Shown: positions 34,707-44,296 of the stretch, one piece after another | How positions within the stretch are numbered: the first letter of the stretch is position 1 | Layout: the number at the start of each line of letters is the position of its first letter | From: Pseudomonas frederiksbergensis | GTDB taxonomy: Bacteria > Pseudomonadota > Gammaproteobacteria > Pseudomonadales > Pseudomonadaceae | DNA length: 64,000 nt | Reading direction: 5' to 3' | Assembly: GCF_003732275.1 (NCBI RefSeq) | Contig: NZ_MOBM01000042.1 | Location: 94,739-158,738 of the forward strand | Notes under the pieces: generated by a model | Databases searched by the model: none | Told to the model about the DNA's origin: nothing | The model's input: only the letters and a program-made list of their open reading frames with translations | Translations under genes and position numbers: made by a program

Positions 34707-36410
34707 GTGACTGACAATACCCAGAAACCTACTACCGCCTCTTTTACAAAGTACCGTGATGTTGAAATACGTGCGCAGCGCGGGAACAAGCTGACCGCCA
34801 AAAGCTGGCTGACTGAAGCGCCGCTGCGCATGCTGATGAACAACCTCGACCCGGAAGTCGCCGAGAACCCTAAAGAACTGGTGGTTTACGGTGGTATCGG
34901 TCGTGCGGCACGTAACTGGGAATGCTACGACAAGATCGTCGAAAGCCTGACCAACCTGAACGACGACGAGACCCTGCTGGTGCAATCCGGCAAGCCGGTT
35001 GGCGTGTTCAAGACCCACAGCAACGCCCCACGCGTGCTGATCGCCAACTCCAACCTGGTACCGCACTGGGCGAGCTGGGAACACTTCAACGAACTCGACG
35101 CCAAAGGCCTGGCCATGTATGGCCAGATGACCGCTGGCAGCTGGATCTACATCGGCAGCCAGGGCATCGTCCAGGGCACCTACGAAACCTTCGTCGAAGC
35201 CGGTCGCCAACACTATAACGATGACCTGAAAGGTCGTTGGGTCCTGACCGCAGGCCTCGGCGGCATGGGCGGCGCGCAACCATTGGCCGCAACCCTGGCC
35301 GGCGCTTGCTCGCTGAACATCGAATGCCAGCAGGTCAGCATCGATTTCCGCCTGAACAGCCGCTATGTCGATGAGCAAGCCACCGACCTCGACGACGCGC
35401 TGGCCCGCATTGCCAAATACACCAAAGAAGGCAAAGCGATTTCCATCGCCCTGCTGGGTAACGCCGCTGAAATTCTGCCTGAACTGGTCAAGCGCGGTGT
35501 GCGCCCGGACATGGTCACCGACCAGACCAGCGCCCACGACCCGCTCAACGGTTACCTGCCAGCCGGCTGGACCTGGGAAGAGTACCGCGCTCGCGCCAAG
35601 ACCGAGCCTGCCGCTGTGGTCAAAGCCGCCAAGCAATCGATGGCTGTGCACGTTAAAGCGATGCTCGAATTCCAGAAGATGGGCATTCCGACCTTCGACT
35701 ACGGCAACAACATCCGTCAGATGGCTCAGGAAGAAGGTGTCGAGAACGCTTTCGACTTCCCGGGTTTCGTACCCGCTTACATCCGTCCGCTGTTCTGCCG
35801 TGGTATCGGCCCGTTCCGTTGGGCTGCGCTGTCGGGCGATCCGCAAGACATTTACAAGACCGACGCCAAAGTAAAAGAACTGATTCCGGACGACGCCCAC
35901 CTGCACAACTGGCTGGACATGGCGCGCGAGCGCATCAGCTTCCAGGGTCTGCCGGCACGTATCTGCTGGGTTGGCCTGGGCCTGCGCGCCAAGCTCGGTC
36001 TGGCCTTCAACGAAATGGTACGCAGCGGTGAATTGTCCGCACCAATCGTGATCGGTCGCGACCACCTGGACTCCGGCTCGGTATCGAGCCCGAACCGCGA
36101 AACCGAATCGATGCAGGACGGTTCCGACGCCGTGTCCGACTGGCCACTGCTCAACGCTCTGCTCAACACCGCGAGCGGCGCGACCTGGGTTTCCCTGCAC
36201 CACGGCGGCGGCGTCGGCATGGGCTTCTCTCAGCACTCGGGCATGGTGATTGTCTGCGACGGTACTGACGAAGCGGCCGAGCGTATCGCTCGCGTACTGC
36301 ACAACGACCCGGCCACCGGTGTCATGCGTCACGCCGATGCGGGTTACCAGATCGCGATCGACTGCGCCAAGGAGCAGGGCCTGAACCTGCCGATGATTAC
36401 CGGCAAGTAA
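34707..36410 (+). CDS. hutU: Urocanate hydratase HutU
   Basis: 567 residues. Uses tightly bound NAD+ to convert urocanate to 4-imidazolone-5-propionate. The NAD-binding loop GLGGMGGAQP and the C-terminal catalytic block YGNNIRQMAQEEG...FRWAALSGDP are intact. GTG start at 34707 with GAGGAG 12 bases upstream. It has a ~140-base untranslated leader from the predicted start point. Length is normal. Confidence 0.97.
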   Translation: MTDNTQKPTTASFTKYRDVEIRAQRGNKLTAKSWLTEAPLRMLMNNLDPEVAENPKELVVYGGIGRAARNWECYDKIVESLTNLNDDETLLVQSGKPVGVFKTHSNAPRVLIANSNLVPHWASWEHFNELDAKGLAMYGQMTAGSWIYIGSQGIVQGTYETFVEAGRQHYNDDLKGRWVLTAGLGGMGGAQPLAATLAGACSLNIECQQVSIDFRLNSRYVDEQATDLDDALARIAKYTKEGKAISIALLGNAAEILPELVKRGVRPDMVTDQTSAHDPLNGYLPAGWTWEEYRARAKTEPAAVVKAAKQSMAVHVKAMLEFQKMGIPTFDYGNNIRQMAQEEGVENAFDFPGFVPAYIRPLFCRGIGPFRWAALSGDPQDIYKTDAKVKELIPDDAHLHNWLDMARERISFQGLPARICWVGLGLRAKLGLAFNEMVRSGELSAPIVIGRDHLDSGSVSSPNRETESMQDGSDAVSDWPLLNALLNTASGATWVSLHHGGGVGMGFSQHSGMVIVCDGTDEAAERIARVLHNDPATGVMRHADAGYQIAIDCAKEQGLNLPMITGK

Positions 36411-36420
36411 TGCTTGCCCT

Positions 36421-36530
36421 GTAGGAGCTGCCGAAGGCTGCGATCTTTTGGCGTCGTCACTGACGCCGGAGATCAAGATCAAAAGATCGCAGCCTCGTTT
36501 CACTCGACAGCTCCTACACAGCTCCTACAG
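36421..36530. repeat. REPIN (CTGCCGAAGG type), right arm rearranged
   Basis: Left arm GTAGGAGCTGCCGAAGGCTG is intact. In the right arm the CCTTCGGCAG core is replaced by CCTCGTTTCACTCGACAG, and the end ACAGCTCCTAC is duplicated. Confidence 0.85.
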
Positions 36531-36572
36531 AGAAACAACCAACACCGAATAACAATCCACAGAGGTTGAACA

Positions 36573-38045
36573 ATGGCTGTTAATGACGATCGTGCAGGCA
36601 GTAAACCGTTGATCGAGAAACGTTCGATCGACTACATCCCGGAAGCGGAAAGACACGGTCGTCTGTTGAGCCAGTTCACCCTGTGGATGGGTGCCAACCT
36701 GCAAATTACCGCGATTGTTACCGGGGCCCTGGCCGTGGTGCTGGGCGGTGACGTGTTTTGGTCGTTGATCGGTCTGTTGATCGGTCAATTGCTCGGCGGT
36801 GGCGTAATGGCGCTGCATGCGGCGCAAGGGCCCAAGCTTGGCCTGCCGCAGATGATCTCCAGCCGGGTACAGTTCGGCGTGTATGGCGCGGCCATCCCGA
36901 TCGTGCTGGTGTGCCTGATGTACCTGGGCTTCACCGCAACGGGCACCGTGCTTTCCGGCCAGGCGCTGGGCCAGTTGTTTGGCGTCAGCGACAGCGTCGG
37001 TATCCTCATCTTCGCCAGTGTCATCGTGCTGGTCACGGTGCTCGGGTATCGGGTGATTCATTTCATTGGCCGTGTCGCCAGCGTCATTGGCGTGATTGCC
37101 TTCGTTTACCTGTTCAGTCGCCTGATGAGCCAGACTGACGTTGGCGCACTCCTGCAAATCCGCCACTTCAGCTGGACCAGCTTTCTGCTCGCGGTGTCGC
37201 TCGCGGCGTCCTGGCAGATCGCCTTCGGCCCCTACGTGGCTGACTACTCACGCTACCTGCCGAGCAGCACGTCTTCGGTGAAAACCTTTTTCGCCGCCGG
37301 CGCCGGTTCGGTTATCGGTGCACAGGTGGCGATGATCCTCGGCGTGCTTGCCGCCGCCTCGGCCAACGGGCAGTTCGCCGGCCACGAAGTGGCCTACATC
37401 GTAGGTCTGGGCGGTACCGGTGCCACCGCTGCGCTGCTGTACTTCAGCATCGCGTTCGGCAAGGTCACCATCTCTACGCTGAACTCCTACGGCAGCTTCA
37501 TGTGCATTGCGACCGTTATCAGCGGTTTCCGTGGTGACCTGCGGGTAACGCGCTTGCAGCGTCTGGTCTTCGTGCTGGTCATCGTCGGCACTGCGACCCT
37601 GATCGCGTTGCTCGGTCAGCACTCGTTCCTCGGTGCGTTCAAGTCCTTCATCCTGTTTTTGCTGGCTTTTTTCACGCCATGGAGCGCGATCAACCTGGTG
37701 GACTACTACTGCATCACTCGCGAGCGCTATGACGTGCCGGCGCTGGCCGATCCGAACGGTCGCTACGGCCGCTGGAACCCCCTGGGTATCAGCGTCTATG
37801 TCTTCGGTGTGCTGGTGCAACTGCCGTTCATCTCTACCAAGTTCTACACCGGTCCGCTGGTGGACGCTCTGGGTGGTGTGGATATTTCCTGGATCATCGG
37901 TCTGGTGCTTCCCGCAGGCCTGTATTACGTGTGCGCGAAAAAATGGCACAGCGCAGTACCCGATCACCTGATTCTGCCAGTCGAGCAGGACAGCGATGCA
38001 GCACCTATAAAAAGCGGGGCCGGTCGCGCTGCGGCGCAGGCCTGA
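36573..38045 (+). CDS. Cytosine/purine permease family protein, probable urocanate transporter (HutTu)
   Basis: 490 residues with about 12 predicted membrane helices. The N-terminal ERHGRLLSQFTLWMGANLQI matches the nucleobase:cation symporter-1 family. In the characterised P. fluorescens cluster the permease at this position is the urocanate importer; that assignment here rests on position. An AATAACAA motif at 36548-36555, just upstream of the Shine-Dalgarno AGAGG, suggests Crc/Hfq repression. A Crc-type target on a transporter fits carbon catabolite control. Confidence 0.88.
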   Translation: MAVNDDRAGSKPLIEKRSIDYIPEAERHGRLLSQFTLWMGANLQITAIVTGALAVVLGGDVFWSLIGLLIGQLLGGGVMALHAAQGPKLGLPQMISSRVQFGVYGAAIPIVLVCLMYLGFTATGTVLSGQALGQLFGVSDSVGILIFASVIVLVTVLGYRVIHFIGRVASVIGVIAFVYLFSRLMSQTDVGALLQIRHFSWTSFLLAVSLAASWQIAFGPYVADYSRYLPSSTSSVKTFFAAGAGSVIGAQVAMILGVLAAASANGQFAGHEVAYIVGLGGTGATAALLYFSIAFGKVTISTLNSYGSFMCIATVISGFRGDLRVTRLQRLVFVLVIVGTATLIALLGQHSFLGAFKSFILFLLAFFTPWSAINLVDYYCITRERYDVPALADPNGRYGRWNPLGISVYVFGVLVQLPFISTKFYTGPLVDALGGVDISWIIGLVLPAGLYYVCAKKWHSAVPDHLILPVEQDSDAAPIKSGAGRAAAQA

Positions 38046-38114
38046 CTGGACGTGGACAGGGCTGGATGCCTCTTGACTGCCGTAAGCCAACTCATGATTA
38101 GGAGCGTCACTACA

Positions 38115-39083
38115 ATGAAATCGAACAAGACCCTGCTGACCACATTGCTTTCCATGGGCCTGCTGGCCAGCGCCGGCGCCACTCAGGCGGCTGGTTGGTG
38201 CGAATCGGGCAAACCGGTGAAGTTCGCCGGCCTGAACTGGGAAAGCGCCATGCTGCTGACCGACGTGCTGCAAGTCGTGTTGGAGAAAGGCTATGACTGC
38301 AAGACCGACAGCCTGCCGGGCAACTCCATCACCATGGAAAACGCCCTGAGCAGCAACGATATTCAAATCTTCGCCGAAGAGTGGGTTGGTCGTAGCGAAG
38401 TCTGGAACAAGGCCGAGAAGGCCGGCAAAGTTGTCGGTGTCGGCGCGCCTGTCGTGGGTGCTGTCGAAGGCTGGTACGTGCCGCGTTACGTGATCGAAGG
38501 CGACGCCAAGCGCAAGCTTGAGCCGAAAGCCCCGGACCTGAAAGCGATTGCCGATCTGGGCAAATACGCTGCCGTGTTCAAGGATCAGGAAGAGCCATCC
38601 AAGGGCCGTTTCTATAACTGCCCGGCCGGCTGGACCTGTGAGCTGGACAACAGCGAAATGCTCAAAAGCTACGGCCTGGAAAGCACCTACACCAACTTCC
38701 GTCCGGGCACCGGTCCGGCACTCGATGCCGCGGTGTTGTCGAGCTACAAGCGTGGCGAGCCGATCCTGTTCTACTACTGGTCGCCAACCCCGCTGATGGG
38801 CCAGGTTGACCTGGTGAAACTCGAAGAGAAACCAGGCGTGAACAAGGAAGTGACCATCAAGGTCGGCCTGTCCAAGACCTTCCACGAGCAAGCCCCGGAA
38901 CTGGTGGCCGTGCTGGAAAAGGTCAACCTGCCGATCGACCTGCTGAATCAGAACCTCGGGCGCATGGCCAAAGAGCGGATCGAGTCGCCAAAACTGGCCA
39001 AGATCTTCCTGAAGGAACATCCTGAAGTCTGGCACGCGTGGGTGAGCGAAGACGCAGCCAAAAAGATCGACGCGGCCTTGTAG
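38115..39083 (+). CDS. hutX: Histidine ABC importer substrate-binding protein
   Basis: 322 residues from ATG 38115 (TAGGAG upstream). A signal peptide (about 1-25) is followed by an OpuAC-type binding domain: FAGLNWESAMLLTDV, the ENALSSNDIQIFAEEWVGR segment and YYWSPTPLMGQ. This quaternary-amine-type family includes the HutX histidine binding protein; with hutW and hutV it makes one ABC importer. Adjacent to the permease at 39155 and ATPase at 40003. Confidence 0.9.
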   Translation: MKSNKTLLTTLLSMGLLASAGATQAAGWCESGKPVKFAGLNWESAMLLTDVLQVVLEKGYDCKTDSLPGNSITMENALSSNDIQIFAEEWVGRSEVWNKAEKAGKVVGVGAPVVGAVEGWYVPRYVIEGDAKRKLEPKAPDLKAIADLGKYAAVFKDQEEPSKGRFYNCPAGWTCELDNSEMLKSYGLESTYTNFRPGTGPALDAAVLSSYKRGEPILFYYWSPTPLMGQVDLVKLEEKPGVNKEVTIKVGLSKTFHEQAPELVAVLEKVNLPIDLLNQNLGRMAKERIESPKLAKIFLKEHPEVWHAWVSEDAAKKIDAAL

Positions 39084-39154
39084 GTTGAGTCTCTCCGACT
39101 GCCGGCAACGGCAGTCGGATGCTTGATCGCAACCCCTTGATTGAGAGTCTTTTT

Positions 39155-40006
39155 ATGTTTCCCGAAAGCTTTACCTTTTCCATCGCCGACTGGGTCAACA
39201 GTTGGGTCGATTCGCTGGTCACCAACTACGGCGATGTGTTCCGCAGCATCTCCGACACCCTGTTGTGGGCCATCGTCAATCTCGAAGGGCTGCTGCGTGC
39301 GGCGCCCTGGTGGCTGATGCTGGCGATCGTGGCAGGCGTTGCCTGGCACGCGACCCGCAAAGTCGTGACCACGTCGGTCATCGTCGGTCTGCTGTTCCTG
39401 GTGGGTGCGGTCGGCCTCTGGGACAAACTGATGCAGACTCTTGCGCTGATGATGGTGGCGACGGTCATCTCGGTATTGATCGGCATTCCACTGGGCATTC
39501 TCTCGGCGCGCAGCAATCGCCTGCGTTCGGTACTGATGCCGCTGCTGGACATCATGCAGACCATGCCGAGTTTCGTGTACCTGATCCCGGTGCTGATGCT
39601 GTTTGGCCTGGGCAAGGTTCCGGCGATTTTCGCCACGGTGATCTACGCCGCGCCGCCGCTGATCCGCCTGACCGATCTGGGTATTCGCCAGGTCGACGGT
39701 GAAGTGATGGAAGCGATCAACGCCTTCGGCGCCAATCGCTGGCAACAGCTGTTTGGCGTGCAACTGCCGCTGGCCCTGCCGAGCATCATGGCCGGGATCA
39801 ACCAGACCACCATGATGGCCCTGTCGATGGTGGTAATCGCCTCGATGATCGGTGCCCGTGGCTTGGGTGAAGATGTGTTGGTGGGGATTCAGACCCTCAA
39901 CGTCGGACGTGGTCTTGAGGCCGGTCTGGCGATCGTGATTCTGGCAGTGGTCATCGACCGCATTACTCAGGCGTATGGTCGGCCACGGCATGAGGTGAGC
40001 AAATGA
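39155..40006 (+). CDS. hutW: Histidine ABC importer permease
   Basis: 283 residues. Six or so membrane helices and the BPD-type permease motif (EAINAFGANRWQQLFGVQLPLALPSI). The first ~100 residues are a membrane segment typical of ProW-like permeases. Follows hutX by 71 bp. Its stop overlaps the ATPase ATG by 4 bp. Confidence 0.9.
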   Translation: MFPESFTFSIADWVNSWVDSLVTNYGDVFRSISDTLLWAIVNLEGLLRAAPWWLMLAIVAGVAWHATRKVVTTSVIVGLLFLVGAVGLWDKLMQTLALMMVATVISVLIGIPLGILSARSNRLRSVLMPLLDIMQTMPSFVYLIPVLMLFGLGKVPAIFATVIYAAPPLIRLTDLGIRQVDGEVMEAINAFGANRWQQLFGVQLPLALPSIMAGINQTTMMALSMVVIASMIGARGLGEDVLVGIQTLNVGRGLEAGLAIVILAVVIDRITQAYGRPRHEVSK

Positions 40007-40833
40007 GCAACGAAGCCATCAGCAAGATCGAAGTCAAAAACGTCTTCAAGATTTTCGGCAGCCGCTCCAAGGATGCGCTGGGCATGATTGGCCAGGGCAA
40101 GACCAAAGATCAGGTATTGGCCGAAACCGGCTGCGTGGTCGGCGTGAACGACCTGTCGCTGAGCATCGGCACCGGCGAGATCTTCGTGATCATGGGCCTG
40201 TCGGGTTCCGGCAAGTCGACCCTGGTGCGCCACTTCAATCGCCTGATCGACCCCACCAGCGGCGCGATCCTGGTGGACGGCGTGGACATCCTGCAATACG
40301 ACATGGAAGCCCTGCGCGAATTTCGCCGGCACAAGATCAGCATGGTGTTCCAGAGCTTCGGCCTGCTGCCGCACAAGACGGTGCTGGATAACGTCGCCTA
40401 CGGCCTGAAAGTGCGTGGCGAGAGCAAGCAGATGTGTGCCGAGCGCGCGCTGCACTGGATCAACACCGTGGGCCTCAAGGGCTACGAAAACAAATACCCG
40501 CATCAGCTTTCGGGCGGTATGCGCCAGCGTGTGGGCCTGGCTCGCGCCCTGGCGGCTGACACCGACATCATCTTGATGGACGAAGCCTTCAGCGCCCTTG
40601 ACCCACTGATCCGCGCCGAAATGCAGGACCAGTTGCTGGAACTGCAAAAGACCCTGCACAAGACCATCGTCTTTATCACCCACGACCTCGACGAGGCCGT
40701 GCGCATCGGCAACCGCATCGCGATCCTCAAGGATGGCCGCCTGATTCAGGTCGGCACGCCACGAGAGATCCTGCATTCACCGGCGGATGAGTATGTGGAC
40801 CGGTTTGTACAGCGGCGGGCGGCGGTGGTTTAA
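40003..40833 (+). CDS. hutV: Histidine ABC importer ATP-binding protein
   Basis: 276 residues. Walker A GLSGSGKST, signature SGGMRQRVGLARAL, Walker B ILMDEAFSALD, and H-loop FITHDLDEA. The N-terminal extension FGSRSKDALGMI fits the ProV-like (QAT) group; the CBS domains of full-length ProV are missing. Coupled to hutW by an ATGA overlap. Confidence 0.92.
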   Translation: MSNEAISKIEVKNVFKIFGSRSKDALGMIGQGKTKDQVLAETGCVVGVNDLSLSIGTGEIFVIMGLSGSGKSTLVRHFNRLIDPTSGAILVDGVDILQYDMEALREFRRHKISMVFQSFGLLPHKTVLDNVAYGLKVRGESKQMCAERALHWINTVGLKGYENKYPHQLSGGMRQRVGLARALAADTDIILMDEAFSALDPLIRAEMQDQLLELQKTLHKTIVFITHDLDEAVRIGNRIAILKDGRLIQVGTPREILHSPADEYVDRFVQRRAAVV

Positions 40834-40860
40834 GAGATTTGCGGTGTTTGTGCTGGCCTC

Positions 40861-40953
40861 TTCGCGAGCAAGCCCGCTCCCACATTGGATTGTTGGTGTA
40901 TTAAAAATTTGTGTTCGACACAGATCCAGTGTGGGAGCGGGCTTGCTCGCGAA
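40861..40953. repeat. REPIN (GGGC variant)
   Basis: Inverted TTCGCGAGCAAGCCCGCTCC arms with ~48 bases between, separating hutV from the first HAL-family gene. Confidence 0.9.
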
Positions 40954-41004
40954 GGCGGCGGTGAAGCTGCATCAAATATTCAAGTTGTACGCACGAGGTC
41001 AAAG

Positions 41005-42528
41005 ATGTCCCAGGCTGAAAAAATCGTTATCGCCGACGCCCCGTTGCGCTGGCAGGATGTGGTCGCAGTCGCTCGTCACGGCGCACAGCTCGAGCTGTCG
41101 CCCCAGATCTGGGCGCGGATCGAGAACGCCCAGGCGATCGTCCAGCGCATCGTCGCCAGCGGCGAGCGTGCCTACGGCGTTAACACCGGCCTGGGCGCCT
41201 TGTGCAACGTCTCGCTTAAAGGCGAACAACTCAGCCAACTGTCGCGCAACACCTTGCTCAGTCACGCCTGTGGCGTCGGCGCGCCATTGGCCGACGAACA
41301 GACCCGCGCAATCATCTGCGCCGCTATTCGCAACTATAGCCATGGCAAATCCGGCATTCATCGCCGCGTGGTCGAAGGCCTGTTGGCACTGCTCAATCGC
41401 GGTATCACTCCGCAAGTGCCATCCCAGGGCTCGGTGGGCTACCTGACCCACATGGCCCATATCGGAATCACGCTGCTGGGTGTCGGCAATGTCAGCTATC
41501 GCGGGCAGATCGTTTCCGCGCAGCAAGCCCTGGCCGAAGAAGGTCTGCAACCGGTTCAGCTCGGCGCCAAAGATGGCCTGTGCCTGGTCAACGGCACGCC
41601 GTGCATGACCGGTCTCAGCTGTCTGGCAATTGCCGATGCGACGCGTCTGGTGCAGTGGGCCGATGTGATCGGTGCCATGAGCTTCGAAGCCCAGCGCGGT
41701 CAGATCGCCGCGTTTGATGCTGAGATCATTGCGCTCAAGCCTCACCCAGGCATGCAGCAAGTCGGCATCAACCTGCGGGCGTTGCTCGATGGCAGTGAAG
41801 TGATTGCCAGCAGCAAGGGCATTCGTACTCAGGATGCATTGAGCATCCGCTCGATCCCGCAGGTCCACGGCGCCGCTCGCGATCAGCTTGAGCACGCGAA
41901 AAAGCAGATCGAAACCGAACTCAACTCTGTCACCGACAACCCGATGCTGATGGGCACGCCGGACAACTTCCGGGTGGTGTCCCAGGCCAACCCGCACGGC
42001 CAGTCAGTGGCATTGGCGGCGGATTTGCTGGCGATTGCCATGGCCGAAATCGGCTCCATCGCCGAGCGTCGCCTGGACCGCTTGATCAACCCGCACGTCA
42101 GCGGTTTGCCAGCATTCCTGGTGGCCAATCCGGGGGTTAACTCCGGGATGATGATCGTCCAGTACGTTGCCGCTTCCCTGTGTGCGGAAAATCGTCAACT
42201 GGCGCAACCGGCGGTGCTCGACAACTACGTCACCTCGGGCCTGCAGGAAGATCACCTGAGCCTGGGCACCAACGCGGCGCTGAAGCTGCATCGCGCGCTG
42301 GAAAACTGCACGCAGATCCTCGCCATTGAATATTTGCTGGCATCCCAGGCGTTTGAATTCCTCAAAGAGCAGCGTTTTGGCGCTGGCACTGATACCGCGT
42401 GGCGTCTGCTGCGTGAGCGAGTCCCGGCCTACGACCAGGACCGCTGGCTGGCACCGGACATTGCTGCCGCTGCCAGTGTTTTGAAAGACCCGATTTTGTT
42501 GCACAAGGCTTTACCGAACCTGAACTGA
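41005..42528 (+). CDS. Histidine ammonia-lyase family protein lacking the MIO tripeptide (HutH1-type)
   Basis: 507 residues, ATG 41005 (GAGGT upstream). Full-length HAL/PAL fold: AYGVNTGLG with the catalytic Tyr57, His87 in SHACGVG, Asn196 in VNGT, Gln276 and Arg282. The Ala-Ser-Gly tripeptide that cyclises to the MIO cofactor is absent: GSVG at residues 142-145 is followed directly by YLTHMAH, where HutH has GSVGASGDLAPLAH. The Tyr of the YSLR motif is Leu279. So it should not be a normal histidase; the second copy 117 bp downstream is. In P. fluorescens SBW25 one of two hutH copies is known not to support histidine growth. Product and role here are unknown. Confidence 0.9.
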   Translation: MSQAEKIVIADAPLRWQDVVAVARHGAQLELSPQIWARIENAQAIVQRIVASGERAYGVNTGLGALCNVSLKGEQLSQLSRNTLLSHACGVGAPLADEQTRAIICAAIRNYSHGKSGIHRRVVEGLLALLNRGITPQVPSQGSVGYLTHMAHIGITLLGVGNVSYRGQIVSAQQALAEEGLQPVQLGAKDGLCLVNGTPCMTGLSCLAIADATRLVQWADVIGAMSFEAQRGQIAAFDAEIIALKPHPGMQQVGINLRALLDGSEVIASSKGIRTQDALSIRSIPQVHGAARDQLEHAKKQIETELNSVTDNPMLMGTPDNFRVVSQANPHGQSVALAADLLAIAMAEIGSIAERRLDRLINPHVSGLPAFLVANPGVNSGMMIVQYVAASLCAENRQLAQPAVLDNYVTSGLQEDHLSLGTNAALKLHRALENCTQILAIEYLLASQAFEFLKEQRFGAGTDTAWRLLRERVPAYDQDRWLAPDIAAAASVLKDPILLHKALPNLN

Positions 42529-42615
42529 TTTCTACAAACACCAGCGTGCCAAGGCGCGGCTCCCCAAAAGGGTGACGCGACGGACAACGGACATCTCCGG
42601 AGCGTCTGGTGAGTT

Positions 42616-42623
42616 AATAACAA
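42616..42623 (+). promoter_or_regulatory. Crc/Hfq-type A-rich motif before hutH
   Basis: AATAACAA fits the AANAANAA consensus and lies 20 bases before the hutH ATG, beside its Shine-Dalgarno AAAGGAG. Confidence 0.5.
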
Positions 42624-42643
42624 ACTCTCAAAAGGAGCACAAA

Positions 42644-44176
42644 ATGACTGCGCTTAACCTGATTCCCGGCCAACTGAGCCTTGCCCAACTGCGTGATGTT
42701 TATCAGCAACCGGTCAAAATCACCCTCGACAACAGTGCCTCGAGCCAGATCGAAGCCAGCGTTGCCTGCGTGGAACAGATCCTCGCCGAGAACCGCACTG
42801 CTTACGGCATCAACACCGGTTTCGGCCTGCTGGCTTCGACCCGTATCGCCAGCGAAGACCTGGAAAACCTCCAGCGCTCGCTGGTGCTGTCCCACGCCGC
42901 CGGTGTCGGCGAGCCGATCAGCGACGCGCTGGTTCGACTGGTCATGGTGCTCAAGGTCAACAGCCTGAGCCGTGGTTTTTCCGGCATTCGTCGCGTAGTG
43001 ATCGACGCACTGATCGCCCTGATCAACGCCGAGGTTTACCCGCACATTCCGTTGAAAGGCTCGGTCGGTGCTTCCGGCGACCTGGCGCCGTTGGCCCACA
43101 TGTCTCTCGTGCTGTTGGGCGAAGGCAAGGCTCGCTACAAGGGCGAGTGGATGGAAGCCACTGAAGCACTGAAAGTCGCTGGCCTGACGCCGCTGACCCT
43201 CGCTGCGAAAGAAGGCCTGGCGCTGCTCAACGGCACTCAGGTGTCTACCGCTTATGCATTGCGTGGTTTGTTCGAAGGCGAAGACCTGTTTGCTGGTGCC
43301 CTGGCCATTGGTGGTATGACTGTTGAAGCCGTGCTGGGCTCGCGCTCGCCATTCGACGCGCGCATTCATGCGGCTCGTGGCCAGAAAGGCCAGATCGACG
43401 CCGCTGCGGCTTACCGCGACCTTCTGGGCGAGCGCAGCGAAGTGTCCGACTCACACCAGAACTGCGAAAAGGTCCAGGACCCGTACTCCCTGCGCTGCCA
43501 GCCGCAAGTCATGGGCGCCTGCCTGACCCAGTTCCGTCAGGCCGCCGAAGTGCTCGCCATCGAAGCCAACGCCGTCTCGGACAACCCGCTGGTGTTCGCC
43601 GCTGAAGGCGACGTGATCTCCGGCGGTAACTTCCACGCCGAGCCGGTGGCCATGGCCGCCGACAACATGGCCTTGGCCATCGCTGAAATCGGCTCCCTGA
43701 GCGAACGCCGTATCTCGCTGATGATGGACAAGCACATGTCGCAACTGCCGCCATTCCTGGTGGCCAACGGCGGCGTCAACTCCGGCTTCATGATCGCCCA
43801 GGTGACCGCAGCGGCATTGGCCAGCGAAAACAAGGCGCTGTCTCATCCGCACTCGGTGGACAGTCTGCCGACGTCGGCCAACCAGGAAGACCATGTGTCC
43901 ATGGCTCCGGCGGCGGGCAAGCGTCTGTGGGAAATGGCGGAAAACACGCGTGGTGTTCTGGCAGTGGAATGGCTGGCGGCGGCTCAGGGTCTCGACCTGC
44001 GTGAAGGTCTGAAAACCTCGGCCAAACTGGAAAAGGTCCGGGCGATTTTGCGGGCTGAAGTGCCGTTTTATGAGAAGGACCGTTTCTTTGCGCCGGACAT
44101 CAATGCGGCAAGTGAGTTGTTGGCGACGCGTTGCCTGAATGAGCTGGTTACAGCGAAGTTGCTGCCTAGCCTGTAA
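42644..44176 (+). CDS. hutH: Histidine ammonia-lyase HutH
   Basis: 510 residues from ATG 42644 with AAAGGAG. Deaminates L-histidine to trans-urocanate, the first step. The MIO-forming Ala143-Ser144-Gly145 (GSVGASGDLAPLAH) and the YSLR/CQPQVMG and active-site Tyr/His residues are all intact, in contrast to the upstream paralogue. Cytosolic tetramer in this family. It precedes the histidine permease. Confidence 0.97.
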   Translation: MTALNLIPGQLSLAQLRDVYQQPVKITLDNSASSQIEASVACVEQILAENRTAYGINTGFGLLASTRIASEDLENLQRSLVLSHAAGVGEPISDALVRLVMVLKVNSLSRGFSGIRRVVIDALIALINAEVYPHIPLKGSVGASGDLAPLAHMSLVLLGEGKARYKGEWMEATEALKVAGLTPLTLAAKEGLALLNGTQVSTAYALRGLFEGEDLFAGALAIGGMTVEAVLGSRSPFDARIHAARGQKGQIDAAAAYRDLLGERSEVSDSHQNCEKVQDPYSLRCQPQVMGACLTQFRQAAEVLAIEANAVSDNPLVFAAEGDVISGGNFHAEPVAMAADNMALAIAEIGSLSERRISLMMDKHMSQLPPFLVANGGVNSGFMIAQVTAAALASENKALSHPHSVDSLPTSANQEDHVSMAPAAGKRLWEMAENTRGVLAVEWLAAAQGLDLREGLKTSAKLEKVRAILRAEVPFYEKDRFFAPDINAASELLATRCLNELVTAKLLPSL

Positions 44177-44183
44177 TGGCCTC

Positions 44184-44258
44184 TTCGCGAGCAAGCCCGC
44201 TCCCACAGTGGATCTCCAGTGTTTACACAACCCCTGTGGGAGCGAGCCTGCTCGCGAT
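44184..44258. repeat. REPIN, mixed arms
   Basis: A GGGC-type left arm (TTCGCGAGCAAGCCCGCTCC) is paired with a GAGC-type right arm (GTGGGAGCGAGCCTGCTCGC), showing recombination or divergence between REP subtypes. Confidence 0.88.
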
Positions 44259-44272
44259 ACGATTTTGAGTCG

Positions 44273-44280
44273 AATAAGAA
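44273..44280 (+). promoter_or_regulatory. Crc/Hfq-type A-rich motif before hutT
   Basis: AATAAGAA fits AANAANAA, 16 bases before the ATG and directly upstream of the AAGGA Shine-Dalgarno. Confidence 0.45.
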
Positions 44281-44296
44281 TAATTAAGGACGAGAA

